Below, piece after piece: positions 1 through 10,300 of a DNA stretch of 64,000 bases; the stretch's first letter is position 1; each line of letters begins with the position of its first letter. The position numbers were made by a program, and so were the translations under genes. A model generated the notes under the pieces. The model had not been told where the DNA came from. It was given only the letters and a program-made list of their open reading frames with translations, and made no database searches. The stretch is from assembly GCA_027854065.1 (NCBI GenBank), contig JAQGEF010000007.1:1-64000 (forward strand), given 5' to 3'. This stretch comes from Polluticaenibacter yanchengensis. GTDB lineage: Bacteria > Bacteroidota > Bacteroidia > Chitinophagales > Chitinophagaceae.

Positions 1-119
1 TACCTTTTTTGAAACCGGCAAATTTAATTTTAAATTATTTTTCTCTAAAACCCTTTGCTGTATTACGTTTCACTTCGCTTTTAAAGAACTTTTTTAACAC
101 CCCATTTTTATTGGGAGTG

Positions 120-151
120 CAAAAGTAACTGTCTTAAACCATAACAGCAAA
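120..151 (-). promoter_or_regulatory. Bacteroidota-type promoter reading leftwards out of the window
   Basis: Read on the minus strand, a -7 element TACTTTTG (120-127) lies 20 nt downstream of TTTG (148-151), matching the TAnnTTTG / TTG arrangement of Bacteroidota promoters. It would drive a gene or RNA whose body lies left of base 1. The rest of 1-731 holds no convincing gene: a C-rich/G-rich inverted repeat (CCCCTCC / GGAGGGG near 225-242), one copy of the dispersed GC-rich repeat, and AT-rich spacer. Confidence 0.5.
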
Positions 152-349
152 TCTTTTTTTACAATTAGCTCGAAAAATCTCTTTTGAACAGGTAATCTAC
201 ATTTAAGTGAGTGAACCCACCCCTGCCCCTCCCAAGGAGGGGACTGAATCATTTGTGGGGGGATTAGTTGAGTATTAGGCTAGCGTTGCTGCTTTAGTTT
301 GTTTTGCTGGTATGTACTTGTAAAAAGATCAATAGATATTATACCGACG

Positions 350-468
350 AAAAGCTGCGGGATATGAAGGGCGGCGAGGTACGAGCCGGTGCCAAAGCAC
401 CGAGCGACAGCGAGCCCGCAATAGCCCGAACCGAAGCACATTAAAGAATGAATCTTGATAGCCCCAAA
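350..468 (+). repeat. GC-rich dispersed intergenic repeat, copy 1
   Basis: This is a GC-rich island in an AT-rich spacer, running from GCTGCGGGAT (354) to AGCCCCAAA (460-468). It shares with copies near 16.6, 20.6, 31.9, 36.9 and 37.1 kb the ordered blocks GGCTGCGG, GGCGGCGAGG, ACGAGCCGGTGC, a variable hairpin, AGCGCAGCGA-like, AGCCCGAAC and a terminal AGCCCC. This copy has a very short central hairpin (GGTGC caaa GCACC). No protein is encoded. Function unknown. Confidence 0.7.
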
Positions 469-704
469 TTTTTAAAAAAAGTGTTGCTGGTAAATATCAT
501 TTTATTGTTTATGCCTGTTCGGCAAGAATTTTGTTTTATAGTTATTATATGAACAGGAAACTTTAAATGCATCGAACATTCAATTTTAATGATTGCTTTG
601 TTTTAATATTATAATATATCGCTCCTGGCCAGACTTTATTTTATTAGAGCATTTTACTCCTTATCATTTAACAGTTCTAATACCTTATAAAAGTGTTTTA
701 GGAA

Positions 705-712
705 TATTTTTG
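705..712 (+). promoter_or_regulatory. -7 promoter element of the lipoprotein gene at 732
   Basis: TATTTTTG fits TAnnTTTG and lies about 20 nt before the ATG. No clear TTG is seen at the -33 position. Confidence 0.4.
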
Positions 713-731
713 ACAATTAAAATAATTAACT

Positions 732-1121
732 ATGAAAAGAAGTATCATTTTAGGAGCAGTTGCATTATCGTTGATAATAGCATCTTGCGGTGATTCCGCT
801 AATAAGACCAACACAGAGAGCACCCCTACTGAAATACAGCCTGCAACACCAGAGAATACTGAAATGAAAGATGAGAATACAAATAAGGAGATTGAAGTTT
901 CCGGTAAAATCATCAAGATAGAAAATGGAAAAGATGGCTATATGGCTACATTGGATATTGGTGATGGGAAAACATATGTTGCTACTATCAGTGTGGTTAA
1001 TTTACAAAAGTCCAATTCAGAATATAAAGCACATAAAGAAGGAGAAACCATTACAGTGAAAGGGCCTTCATGGACTGATGATGCCGGTATTATTTATATA
1101 AAAGCTGAAAGTCTGAAATAA
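732..1121 (+). CDS. Small lipoprotein with possible OB-fold-like domain
   Basis: The 129-residue protein starts with a lipoprotein signal (MKRS..., hydrophobic stretch, lipobox IASC with Cys19), then a low-complexity linker rich in Thr, Glu, Pro and Asn (about 22-52) and a compact C-terminal domain (about 53-129). The domain's alternating beta pattern (VSGKIIKIENG, YVATISV, GETITVKG) is reminiscent of OB-fold tRNA_anti-like domains. The protein should be anchored in the cell envelope. It stands alone, with a -7 element TATTTTTG upstream and a hairpin downstream. I do not recognise a specific function. Confidence 0.75.
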   Translation: MKRSIILGAVALSLIIASCGDSANKTNTESTPTEIQPATPENTEMKDENTNKEIEVSGKIIKIENGKDGYMATLDIGDGKTYVATISVVNLQKSNSEYKAHKEGETITVKGPSWTDDAGIIYIKAESLK

Positions 1122-1155
1122 AACGTCCCCGGAACCCATAAAGTTTAACCGGCTT

Positions 1156-1220
1156 TATAAATGCCAAAAATACTTTGCTCAAAACTAAGTTTTAAGAGTA
1201 TTGTGTTTTTGGCATTTATA
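1156..1220 (+). terminator. Long hairpin downstream of the lipoprotein gene
   Basis: TATAAATGCCAAAAATACT (1156-1174) pairs with AGTA...TTTTTGGCATTTATA (1197-1220), with an inner AAAACT/AGTTTT stem. It is followed by GTTTTT. The remaining spacer to 1688 is AT-rich and gene-free. Confidence 0.6.
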
Positions 1221-1657
1221 GTTTTTGCATCTAACATTAATCCTCCGATGTTTTTGATTAAATTTTATATAATGGTAGCGGCAGTTTTTGTGTAAAGAAA
1301 TAGTGCTGTGAAATACAGTAATTGTAAAATGCATTTCATAAGGGGCATAAAAAAATCCCTCTGTAGAAACAAAGAGATTATTTTGGAATGGTTTGATTAA
1401 GATTCGGCTAAGATAAAATGATTTGTAAAAACAAACAATACTTTTTTAAAAAAATTTAATCATTTTTATTTTTCACCAATAATAAAACAACGCAAACGTT
1501 ATTCATTTAAATTTTATCTACATATATTTATTATAATTAAAAAATATCAAAACCAACAATATTAACTGTCTGAAAAAAAAATCAAAATAGTTTTTGGTTG
1601 AAAAACTACTGGAATAACGTTCCCGATATTTTTCGCTGTTTTTAAATTCGTTTTTTT

Positions 1658-1665
1658 TATCTTCG
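1658..1665 (+). promoter_or_regulatory. Probable -7 element of sucC
   Basis: TATCTTCG is one base from TAnnTTTG and lies 24 nt before the sucC ATG. A similar TACCTTCG precedes the truncated haemoglobin gene at 27.8 kb. Confidence 0.4.
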
Positions 1666-1688
1666 CCCCATCTTAAAATTTCCCATTT

Positions 1689-2903
1689 ATGAACCTGCAT
1701 GAATATCAGGCTAAAGAGCTATTAAAGAAATATAATGTTCCGGTACAAGAAGGTATAGCAGTAGATACTGTTATGGCTGCTGAAGAAGCTTACCGTCAAA
1801 TTAAAAACGAAACAGGCAACAATTTTGCGGTAATTAAAGCCCAAATTCATGCCGGTGGACGTGGTAAGGGAAAAATTGAAGGTTCGGAGCAAAGAGGTGT
1901 TGCTGTTGCTAAAAGTTTAGAAAACGTAACAGAGATTGCTAAAAACATCTTAGGAGGTACATTGGTGACTATTCAAACTGGTGCTGCCGGTAAGAAAGTT
2001 AATAAAATATTAGTTGCTCAGGACGTTTATTATCCTGGTCCAAACCCGGTTAAAGAATTCTATCTTTCTATTTTATTGGACCGTACAAGTGGTAAAAACG
2101 TTATCATGTACAGTACTGAAGGTGGTATGGACATTGAGGAAGTGGCTCATAACACTCCTGAAAAAATCTTTAAAGAATTTGTTCAGCCAGGTGCGCCATT
2201 ACAAGGTTTCCAGGCTAGAAAAATTGCTTTTAACTTAGGTTTGAGCGGCGAATCTTTCAAAAATTGTGTAAAGTTTGTCACTAACTTATATAATGCATAT
2301 GTGGGCGTTGACGCTGCTATGTTAGAGATCAACCCATTATTTAAAACAAGTGATGACAAAATTATAGCTGTTGACTGTAAGTTGAGCTTAGATGACAATG
2401 CGCTTATCCGCCATGCAGATCTAGCGAACCTTCGTGACGAATCTGAAGAAGATCCTACTGAAGTTGAAGCTGGTCACTATAACCTGAACTTTGTGAAGCT
2501 TGACGGTAATGTTGGTTGCATGGTAAATGGTGCGGGTTTAGCTATGGCTACGATGGATATGATTAAATTAAGTGGTGGTGAGCCTGCTAACTTCCTTGAT
2601 GTAGGTGGCTCTGCAAATGCTCAGACTGTAGAAGCGGGTTTCCGTATTATCTTAAAAGATCCTAAGGTTAAAGCTATTTTAATTAATATTTTTGGCGGTA
2701 TCGTTCGTTGTGACCGTGTTGCTCAAGGTGTTATTGATGCGTACAAATCTATTGGCGAAATCAAAATTCCAATTATCGTTCGTTTACAAGGTACTAATGC
2801 TGAAGAGGCTAAAAAATTAATTGACGAAAGTGGTTTGACTGTACAAAGTGCTATCTTATTAAGTGAAGCTGCCGAATTAGTAAACAAAGCTGTTTCTGCG
2901 TAA
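1689..2903 (+). CDS. sucC: Succinyl-CoA synthetase (ADP-forming) beta subunit
   Basis: SucC is the ATP-grasp subunit that, with SucD, interconverts succinyl-CoA and succinate with substrate-level phosphorylation in the TCA cycle. The 404 residues match the usual family length. Visible hallmarks are the N-terminal MNLHEYQAKELL, the ATP-grasp loop HAGGRGKG (54-61), the NGAGLAMATMD segment and the C-terminal flavodoxin-like NIFGGIVRCDRVAQG segment. The gene is monocistronic here: no sucD lies beside it, and a strong terminator follows directly. Confidence 0.97.
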   Translation: MNLHEYQAKELLKKYNVPVQEGIAVDTVMAAEEAYRQIKNETGNNFAVIKAQIHAGGRGKGKIEGSEQRGVAVAKSLENVTEIAKNILGGTLVTIQTGAAGKKVNKILVAQDVYYPGPNPVKEFYLSILLDRTSGKNVIMYSTEGGMDIEEVAHNTPEKIFKEFVQPGAPLQGFQARKIAFNLGLSGESFKNCVKFVTNLYNAYVGVDAAMLEINPLFKTSDDKIIAVDCKLSLDDNALIRHADLANLRDESEEDPTEVEAGHYNLNFVKLDGNVGCMVNGAGLAMATMDMIKLSGGEPANFLDVGGSANAQTVEAGFRIILKDPKVKAILINIFGGIVRCDRVAQGVIDAYKSIGEIKIPIIVRLQGTNAEEAKKLIDESGLTVQSAILLSEAAELVNKAVSA

Positions 2904-2925
2904 TTTGCACAATTATAATATTATT

Positions 2926-2955
2926 AAAAATCCCCTGAAGGCTCAGGGGATTTTT
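2926..2955 (+). terminator. Rho-independent terminator of sucC
   Basis: AAAAATCCCCTGA (2926-2938) pairs with TCAGGGGATTTTT (2943-2955), ending in a T run. Confidence 0.9.
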
Positions 2956-3014
2956 AATTTATTGAAACGGAGATTCATTAACAATTAAAATCAGAGCCAT
3001 TAAGGGGTAATCGT

Positions 3015-3022
3015 TATTTTTG
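3015..3022 (+). promoter_or_regulatory. -7 element that fixes the start of the next lipoprotein
   Basis: TATTTTTG fits TAnnTTTG. Transcription would begin near 3029, so the first in-frame ATG at 3030 would be leaderless, and the ATG at 3054 is the likelier start. Confidence 0.5.
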
Positions 3023-3053
3023 CTTTTTAATGGATTTATATATTTTCTATAAA

Positions 3054-3449
3054 ATGAAGCGATTAAGTTTTATCAGTCTTAAAAAAGTGATGATCTGCCT
3101 GGGCATTGTTACCATTGGAGCATGTAGCAAAAAAGATGACAATAAGTCAAATTTCCCTTTGGTTGAGTATTATATAAGTGCCAAAAACATGAGCATCAGA
3201 CAAGTGAGCTATACAACATCCGGCAACAAAACAGTACATTTATCTATGATTGCCCCGGAGTATAAAATGTCTCCATTTTCATTTGATTCTACCATCAGCA
3301 AAAGTCTGAGTGTAAATGCCAGTGGTTTGGCAGACAGTACGGGTAATGGCATTATTAGGGTGGCTATTATAGTAAATAAGGATACTGTGGCTACTAACAG
3401 TGCTTCCGGGGAACTAGCTTCTACTTCTGCTACTTATATGATTCCATAG
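3054..3449 (+). CDS. Putative lipoprotein, function unknown
   Basis: Starting at 3054 gives 131 residues beginning MKRLSFISLKK, then a hydrophobic segment and lipobox-like IGAC followed by SKKDDNKS, typical of Bacteroidota surface lipoproteins. The mature part (about 105 residues) is rich in Ser and Thr with beta-strand alternation. The upstream ATG (3030) adds eight residues but falls at the predicted transcription start. I recognise no family. It lies alone between the sucC terminator and a long gene-free spacer. Confidence 0.65.
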   Translation: MKRLSFISLKKVMICLGIVTIGACSKKDDNKSNFPLVEYYISAKNMSIRQVSYTTSGNKTVHLSMIAPEYKMSPFSFDSTISKSLSVNASGLADSTGNGIIRVAIIVNKDTVATNSASGELASTSATYMIP

Positions 3450-3505
3450 AAGATTCGGTTCATTTTAGAATTTTTCAGATTAAAGAGATTTCATATAAAA
3501 TTCAG

Positions 3506-3554
3506 ATGGCGTGGGTATGTAAATACGCTGATCTATTTATTTACACCACGCCAT
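3506..3554 (+). terminator. Hairpin in the 3450-4188 spacer
   Basis: ATGGCGTGG (3506-3514) and TGTAAATA (3518-3525) pair with TATTTACA (3538-3545) and CCACGCCAT (3546-3554). It is a plausible terminator of the lipoprotein transcript, though no long T run follows. The rest of the 740-nt spacer is AT-rich; I see no gene or RNA in it. Confidence 0.45.
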
Positions 3555-4188
3555 TGTTCATAATAATGTTCGATATATAGATTGCATATTTCCCGCTAAT
3601 TGCGCAGAATAATACTATCGTGGATTTACGCTGATTTTTTTGGACAATAGGGTTTACATACTACGTCATTCTATATACTTCCAATATTATTGTTTCTACC
3701 ATAAGGCCACCCCTATCGGAATTGATTTATCTATTCAAAAAATCTTCAGTAAAACGATACTGACAACGAAAAGATTAATTGACTATCAACATGTACTTTA
3801 CAATATAGATTTTAACTGATAGTAATTCAACATGTGATTATATAAATATTAAAAAAGATAAATCAGACTGTATGCAATATTGCATTTGAGGCTATTTTCG
3901 TAATGCCCCAAATCCGAGATCAACATTCAGGCTCAGATCAAGCCTTAAACTCCTATAATTTTCATTTTCTTGCTTCATCTATCATTCATCGATTACAACG
4001 GCTCTTTCATCGATTATAAAAGTGATTCATGTTTATTGACAATAACTTTGAATAAATACATAAAATTCTTAGAAAAAAGGGTTATCTAATTGAATGATTT
4101 GCATAAGGAATATAAATCCAATTCTTAACCTGACATTTATTAAAATCCAGAACTATTGTCCTTTTAAAAACATCGAAAACTCTACATT

Positions 4189-4725
4189 ATGAAAAAGTCA
4201 ATTGCTTACATTATTTTATTGGGCATGTTTCTCTACTCATGTAACAGTAGTACCAGTGCATCCAACAATTCCACTACAGAAAATCCGCCTACCACAGTAG
4301 CTGATATTGACGCATCTGAAACAAAAAAAACGGGTGAATTTACAGTTGATGGGAATACTTATAAAGGAGAGGTATCTACTCAAACTTTTGTCAACAAAAA
4401 TTATTCGGTGCTATGCCAGTGGAATGGAGAAGGAAACGATTTTGCATTATTGCAGATCACGTTTCACAATGAATCGGAAGCTCTTAACAATAATAAATTA
4501 ACTATTTATCATGGATCACAATTACCTATGACAGAGCCAGATCCTAATAATTATACTATTAGTTTATCAGGTTTTGGCAAACAATTTGGTGATGAAGAGT
4601 TTACCGGGGCAGAAGGTTCTAATGGCACGATTAAGGTTTCAAATAAAAAAATCATCATTTCTGATATGAAACTTTTTAGCCGGAGTAAAGAGATTAGAAC
4701 GATCAATGCGACTATTTCTTTTTAG
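4189..4725 (+). CDS. Putative lipoprotein, function unknown
   Basis: The 178-residue protein has a lipoprotein signal (MKKSIAYIILLGMFLYSC, lipobox Cys18), a Ser/Asn/Thr-rich linker (about 19-42) and a C-terminal domain of predicted beta strands (FTVDGNTYKGEV, YSVLCQWNG, FALLQITFHN, IKVSNKKIIISDMKLF). It resembles small secreted beta-sandwich proteins of Bacteroidota, but I cannot name a family. It is a single-gene unit, followed about 90 nt downstream by a perfect palindrome. Confidence 0.75.
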   Translation: MKKSIAYIILLGMFLYSCNSSTSASNNSTTENPPTTVADIDASETKKTGEFTVDGNTYKGEVSTQTFVNKNYSVLCQWNGEGNDFALLQITFHNESEALNNNKLTIYHGSQLPMTEPDPNNYTISLSGFGKQFGDEEFTGAEGSNGTIKVSNKKIIISDMKLFSRSKEIRTINATISF

Positions 4726-4812
4726 TCTGAAGACAATCAGCATTCGTATATCCTGATAAATATTCAAATACATTACCCCGAGAGAAAATAAAGTGAAGAT
4801 ACCGGATCATTG

Positions 4813-4864
4813 GTGTATTATAGCAGAGCAGCTGTTTTAAAACAGCTGCTCTGCTATAATACAC
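4813..4864. repeat. 52-bp perfect palindrome with no spacer
   Basis: The arm GTGTATTATAGCAGAGCAGC plus TGTTTT (4813-4838) is followed immediately by its exact reverse complement (4839-4864). It could act as a bidirectional terminator or a protein site. There is no T tract after either arm. The rest of 4726-5212 is very AT-rich and gene-free. Confidence 0.9.
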
Positions 4865-5212
4865 ATACCCTAACATAAAATAGCACCATGATGGATTTTT
4901 ATCCTAAATGCCATTTCAATATTTATGAATTAAATTTAAAAATATATAAATTAATATATCAAAAATCTCCATAAAAATCAACTATACTCATAAAAACAAG
5001 CTCAATAAAAAGAAATATTTTAAAAATCAATATTAAAATAATAAAATTATCTTTGTTTTTGTAAAATTGATTTTTATATTTGTTAAAGCATGTACTTTTT
5101 TATAATTACTTTTTAAGTACGGGGATTTAGTAAGACTTGATTTTTTTGCATTTTTTTATCATTCATGTATAAAATACGCATTGTTTTTTTATACTACATT
5201 TGCACCCTGATT

Positions 5213-5626
5213 ATGCGCATATTAATAGCATTCATAGTATCCTTTTTTACAATTTTGGGCATTAGCGAAGTAAACGCTAATGAGACGCCAAAATATACTA
5301 TTGCTAACATTGATCATTACTCAAGAAATGTTGATGTTGAGAATGCTATCAAATATGAATCAGTTGTTGAAAGATTTACTTTAGTAAGGAAGGACCATAA
5401 TATCCCAAACTTTGATGTTGTTTCGGACTTTGAACAATCAACCAATAATGAGGAGGTCAACGCAGGTAAAAGGCTTCTAAATAAGTTTTTATTAGGCCCG
5501 AATTACTACCTGCCAAACGAACGGATCAGTCTTCATCCTTTACACGCTTACAATCCTACCTGGAATAATATCAGCTACAAATTAGCTGTTCCTGCCTTTA
5601 TACTACACTGCATTTTTCTTATCTGA
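5213..5626 (+). CDS. Putative secreted protein, function unknown
   Basis: Starting at the ATG at 5213 gives 137 residues with a classical signal peptide (MRILIAFIVSFFTILGISEV, cleavage near VNA-NE). A -7 element TACATTTG (5195-5202) places transcription just before this ATG, which argues against the in-frame ATG at 5165. The mature protein is charged and has no motif I recognise. It ends in a hydrophobic stretch (AVPAFILHCIFLI) that could be a membrane tail or the result of a frameshift or truncation. No partner gene is adjacent. The spacer 5627-5942 shows no gene. Confidence 0.5.
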   Translation: MRILIAFIVSFFTILGISEVNANETPKYTIANIDHYSRNVDVENAIKYESVVERFTLVRKDHNIPNFDVVSDFEQSTNNEEVNAGKRLLNKFLLGPNYYLPNERISLHPLHAYNPTWNNISYKLAVPAFILHCIFLI

Positions 5627-5942
5627 TATTTCATTTACCTGACTATTTTAATCTGTCATTGGTATTATTTTACTTTGAACAATTATTTCGATTTGATGTT
5701 TTGAAGGGCTAAACAGCTGCTTCATGTTTAATCTGTATTATTGATTTTTGGTTGTAATTCTAACTGGACGCTGGTTGAATAGTCTTTTCTATTTCATAAT
5801 GTAATTACTTGCCTTTACCGTAATTACCAAATCATTTAATTCTACACATAAAGTATTCTATTTGAAGGTATTCAAAAGTGATACCTGTGCATGCTTTGTG
5901 CTATTTCCAAATAAAAAACAGAAACGCAATTATTCCCGAATT

Positions 5943-7025
5943 ATGAGAAGAATATTCATGCTAATGAGCCTGGGTGCCCTTTTGTGTGCTACAGCTTGTA
6001 AACATAAAGATGAAGCAAAAGAATCTGAAGTAAATTTTGTTGCAACGAGTCCTTTGGTAAGAGATACCAATATTGTAAAAGCATACGTGAGCCAGGTACG
6101 CTCTATCAGACATATAGAAGTGCGCTCGCAAGAGCGTGGTTATTTGGAGAAGGTTTTTGTGGATGAGGGGCAGTTTGTCCGTAAAGGGCAGTTGCTGTTT
6201 CAAATTATGCCTAACCTTTACCATGCGGAGTTTTTAAAGGCTAAAGCTGAAGTGGAGGCAGCAAATATTGAAGTACAAAACTCGAAGGCTTTGCTGGATA
6301 AAAATGTGGTTTCGCCTAATGAGCTTGCCCTGGCTAAAGCTAAACTGAGTAAGGCACAGGCGGAAATGCAACTGGCGAATACCCACCTGGGATTCACCAG
6401 AATAGTTGCGCCTTATGATGGTTATATTAACCACCTGGAATTAAAATTAGGCAGCCTTGTAGAAGAGGGTGAACTGATTACCACTTTATCTGATAATAGC
6501 CAGATGTGGATGTATTTTAATGTGCCAGAGGCTGAATACCTGAACTATAAGGAAAATGAAAGTACTCATAATTTAAGTAAGGTGGATTTATTAATGGCTA
6601 ATGGGAAAGTATTCCACCAGTCGGGCAAGGTTGAAACGATTGAGGCGGATTTCAATAATGAAACGGGCAATATTGCTTTCAGAGCAACCTTTTCTAACCC
6701 GGATAATTTGTTACGGAATGGGGAAACGGGTAATATCCTGATGACGATTCCTATGGCGCATGGGATTATTATACCGCAAAAGGCCACTTTCGAAATTATG
6801 GATAAACGCTACGTTTATACCATTGATGATAAGAATACTGTTAGGCTGACGCCGATTACAGTGAAAGCAGAATTACCTGATTTATTTATTGTTGGCACCG
6901 GCCTGAACGGCAATGAAAAGATTTTGCTGGAAGGTATTAGAAAAGTACAGGACGGGCATAAAATCAAGTACAGCTATGAGGCACCGGAAAAGGTGGTGAG
7001 TAACCTGAAATTGTTGAGTGAGTAA
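5943..7025 (+). CDS. RND efflux periplasmic adaptor (membrane fusion protein)
   Basis: This is the HlyD/AcrA-type adaptor that links the inner-membrane RND pump to the outer-membrane channel. The ATG at 5943 opens a lipoprotein signal with lipobox ATAC, giving 360 residues; an earlier in-frame TTG (5862) adds a tail unlike a signal. Visible features are the biotinyl-lipoyl-like halves (YLEKVFVDEGQFVRKGQLLFQI and FTRIVAPYDGYI) around a helical hairpin (about 80-150), then the beta-barrel segment ending in PQKATFEI. It is the first gene of a three-gene efflux operon, though a 330-nt spacer separates it from the pump gene. Confidence 0.93.
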   Translation: MRRIFMLMSLGALLCATACKHKDEAKESEVNFVATSPLVRDTNIVKAYVSQVRSIRHIEVRSQERGYLEKVFVDEGQFVRKGQLLFQIMPNLYHAEFLKAKAEVEAANIEVQNSKALLDKNVVSPNELALAKAKLSKAQAEMQLANTHLGFTRIVAPYDGYINHLELKLGSLVEEGELITTLSDNSQMWMYFNVPEAEYLNYKENESTHNLSKVDLLMANGKVFHQSGKVETIEADFNNETGNIAFRATFSNPDNLLRNGETGNILMTIPMAHGIIIPQKATFEIMDKRYVYTIDDKNTVRLTPITVKAELPDLFIVGTGLNGNEKILLEGIRKVQDGHKIKYSYEAPEKVVSNLKLLSE

Positions 7026-7232
7026 GTATAATTGAAAGGTATTTGGTGGATATTGTTATCTGAATGGATGTTGTCATAAAATGGTAACGAATCCATTTAT
7101 TCCCTTCCGGGGAAGGGATGAACTCCTGGATGAAATGAATACCTGGAAATGGAAAATTCATTTTATGACTGCTCACTCACTCATCTACACCTATTATTTT
7201 CTTCTGTGACTGCTCCATATTCTGCCGTACAA

Positions 7233-7283
7233 GTGAGTGACACAAGGATGCTCAATAGTAGTACTTATGATGGCTCAATAAAA
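7233..7283 (+). repeat. Short dispersed repeat, copy 1
   Basis: The blocks GTGAGTGACACAA, TCAATAGTAGTAC, ATGATG and TCAATAAAA recur in the same order at 29483-29532. An inverted CACTCACTC lies about 60 nt upstream (about 7171), so this part of the RND spacer can fold. The spacer 7026-7357 also holds a TTCCCTTCC/GGAAGGGA hairpin near 7100 and no credible gene. Confidence 0.6.
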
Positions 7284-7357
7284 AGAAAAACCTGCTTTTA
7301 TAAATCATTTGCGGAAAGAGAAGTTTGTTGTTTCCGCTGTAAAAACCGTAGCTGAAA

Positions 7358-10300
7358 ATGTTTCAAAAATTTATAAAAAGACCTGTGTTAGCGATCGTGC
7401 TTTCTGTGGTTATTGTATTTATGGGTTTACTGGCAATTAAAACTTTGCCAATATCCCAGTTTCCGGATATAGCGCCACCGGTGGTGGTGGTGAATATTGC
7501 ATACCCGGGTGCCAGTGCAAATATATTGACTGATGCTGTTTTGATTCCGATGGAAAAGGCCATTAATGGTGCTCCGGGCATGAAATACATTACATCGGAT
7601 GCAACAAGTGCCGGAGAGGCTACCATTATGGTATATTTTGATTTAGGGACTGATCCGAGCCAGGCAATGGTGAATGTGAAAACGAGGATTGAACAGGTGA
7701 CGAACCGTTTACCGGAACTGGTGCAACGTGAGGGCCTGGTGGTGAGTTACACATCGCCGAATATGCTGATGTACGTGAACCTTTTCAGTACGGATAAAAA
7801 TGCTGATCAAAAGTTTTTATACAACTATGCGAACGTTAATATTATCCCTGAAATTGCCCGTTTGAATGGTGTTGGTAGTGCTAAAATCCTGGGTAGCCGG
7901 ATTTACGCGATGCGTGTATGGCTGAACCCTGATAAAATGCGTGCTTACAATATTTCTACTGATGAAGTAATGGAGGCGATGGCGCAACAAAGTATTATTG
8001 GTACTCCCGGCCGTATCGGACAGAGTACGGGCAAACGGTCTGAATCACTAGAATATGTACTGACCTATAAGGGCCGATACAATAAGACTGAGGAATACGA
8101 GAAAATTATTGTTCGTGCGACTCCTGAAGGGGAGTTTGTGCACCTGAAAGATATTGCTACCGTTGAATTAGGTAGTGAGTTTTATGATATTTATTCGAAC
8201 CTTGACGGATTGCCTTCTGCTTCGATAACGTTGAAACAGAATTATGGAAGTAATGCCAGTGAAGTGATTAAGGAAGTTAAAGCTAAGTTGGAGGAGATTA
8301 AAAAATCTTCTTTTCCCCCGGGAATGGATTATAAGATCACTTATGATGTTTCTAATTTCTTAGATGCTTCTATTGATAAAGTGATCCATACTTTGTTTGA
8401 AGCGTTTGTTTTAGTGGCTATTGTGGTATTCTTATTTCTTGGTGACTGGCGTTCTACCTTAATTCCGATTATAGCTGTACCTGTGTCATTGATCGGGGCG
8501 TTTATGTTTATGCAGGTTTTCGGCCTGACGATAAATATGATTACCTTATTTGCGCTTGTACTGGCTATTGGGGTGGTAGTGGATGACGCGATAGTGGTAG
8601 TGGAAGCAGTGCATGCGAAGATGGCAGAAAAGCATTTGTCGCCGTATAAAGCAGTACAGGAAGTGATTAAGGAGATTAGTGGTGCAGTCATTGCTATTAC
8701 GCTTTTAATGACGGCGGTGTTTGTACCGGTGGCATTTATGAGTGGCCCTGTGGGTGTATTTTTCCGCCAGTTTTCTATTACGATGGCTTGTTCTATTGTG
8801 ATATCGGGTTTTGTGGCATTGACATTGACGCCGGTATTATGTGCTATGATCTTGAAACCGCATGTTGGCAAAAAGCATAAACCGAAAGGTTTGCTGGAGA
8901 AATTCCTTGATAGGTTTAATAAAAGTTTTGGCCGTTTTAATGTGCGGTACGCATTGTTCCTGAAGCGTATTGTGAACAGGAAGCTGATTACGTTTGCATT
9001 GTTGGCGGCATTTGGATTTGGCATTTTTGGTGTTTCTAAAACATTGCCTTCGGGTTTTATTCCTAATGAGGACCAGGGGATGATCTACGCGATTGTGCAA
9101 ACGCCTCCGGGATCTACTTTGGAGCGGACGAATGATATGGCCAGGCAGCTTCAAAAAGTGGCTGAAACAGTGGATGGTGTTGCTTCTGTAACTGCCCTGG
9201 CCGGTTATGAAATATTGACTGAAGGGCGTGGTTCTAATGCCGGCACCTGTTTGATTGAGCTTAAGAACTGGAATGAGCGTCATCATACGGTGAACGAAAT
9301 TATTGAGGAACTGGAAGAAAAAACGAAGGATTTATCGGGTGCGACGATTGAGTTTTTCGGTCCTCCGGCAGTACCAGGATATGGTGCCGCTGGTGGCTTT
9401 TCTCTGCGTTTATTAGATAAAACGAATAGTGACAATTATAAGGAGCTTGAAAAGGTAAACGAGGAGTTTATGGCTGCATTGGAAAAGCGCAAAGAATTGA
9501 AAGGATTGTTTTCTTTCTTTAGTGCGAACTATCCGCAGTTTGAACTGGAGATCAATAATGAAGCGGCGATGCAGAAGGGTGTAAATATAGAAAACGCAAT
9601 GAATAACCTCTCTATTCTGGTTGGTAGTACTTATGAATTGGGCTTTATCCGTTTTGGTACTTTCTTTAAAGTATATGTGCAGGCCTCGCCTGAGCACAGG
9701 GCTTTGCCGGAAGATATATTGAAATTGTATGTGAAGAATAACCGTGATGAGATGGTGCCTTATTCGGCGTTTATGACATTAAGAAAGACGCATGGCCTGA
9801 ATGAGATTACGAGATATAATATGTATCCTTCGTCGGCTATTAAGGGTGAACCGGCGCCTGGTTATAGTACGGGTGAAGCAATTGCTGCTATCCAGGAGGT
9901 GGCTAAGCAGACGCTGCCAAGGGGATTTGATATTGGCTGGGAGGGCTTAACTAAGGATGAGGCTGCGAGAGGGAATGAATCTTTGTACATTTTCTTAGTG
10001 GTACTGGGCTTTGTGTACCTGGTACTGGCAGCTCAATACGAAAGTTTTATTATCCCGTTATCAGTTATCTGTTCTTTGCCGGCTGGTATTTTCGGAACAT
10101 TCTTTTTATTGAAACTGCTTGGTTTGTCTAATGATATTTATGCGCAGGTTGGATTGGTGATGCTGGTGGGCCTATTGGGTAAAAATGCGGTTTTGATCGT
10201 GGAATTTGCGATGCAGAAAAGAGTGGAAGGTATGAGTGTGTACCGTGCGGCTGTAGAGGGTGCGCGTGTAAGGTTCAGGCCTATCCTGATGACGTCTTTT

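Noticed and set aside
225..275. CCCCTCC/GGAGGGG inverted repeat as a gene-related feature
   Set aside because: Such C/G-rich inverted repeats are frequent in Bacteroidota spacers; nothing here ties it to a gene.
7149..7355. Plus-strand frame of 68 codons before the RND pump gene
   Set aside because: It overlaps hairpins and a dispersed repeat, with no ribosome-binding site or motif.
8341..9024. Long minus-strand open frame (227 codons) inside the RND pump gene
   Set aside because: It is antisense to the conserved AcrB-like reading frame, has low-complexity Thr/Ala/Asn composition and no motif.
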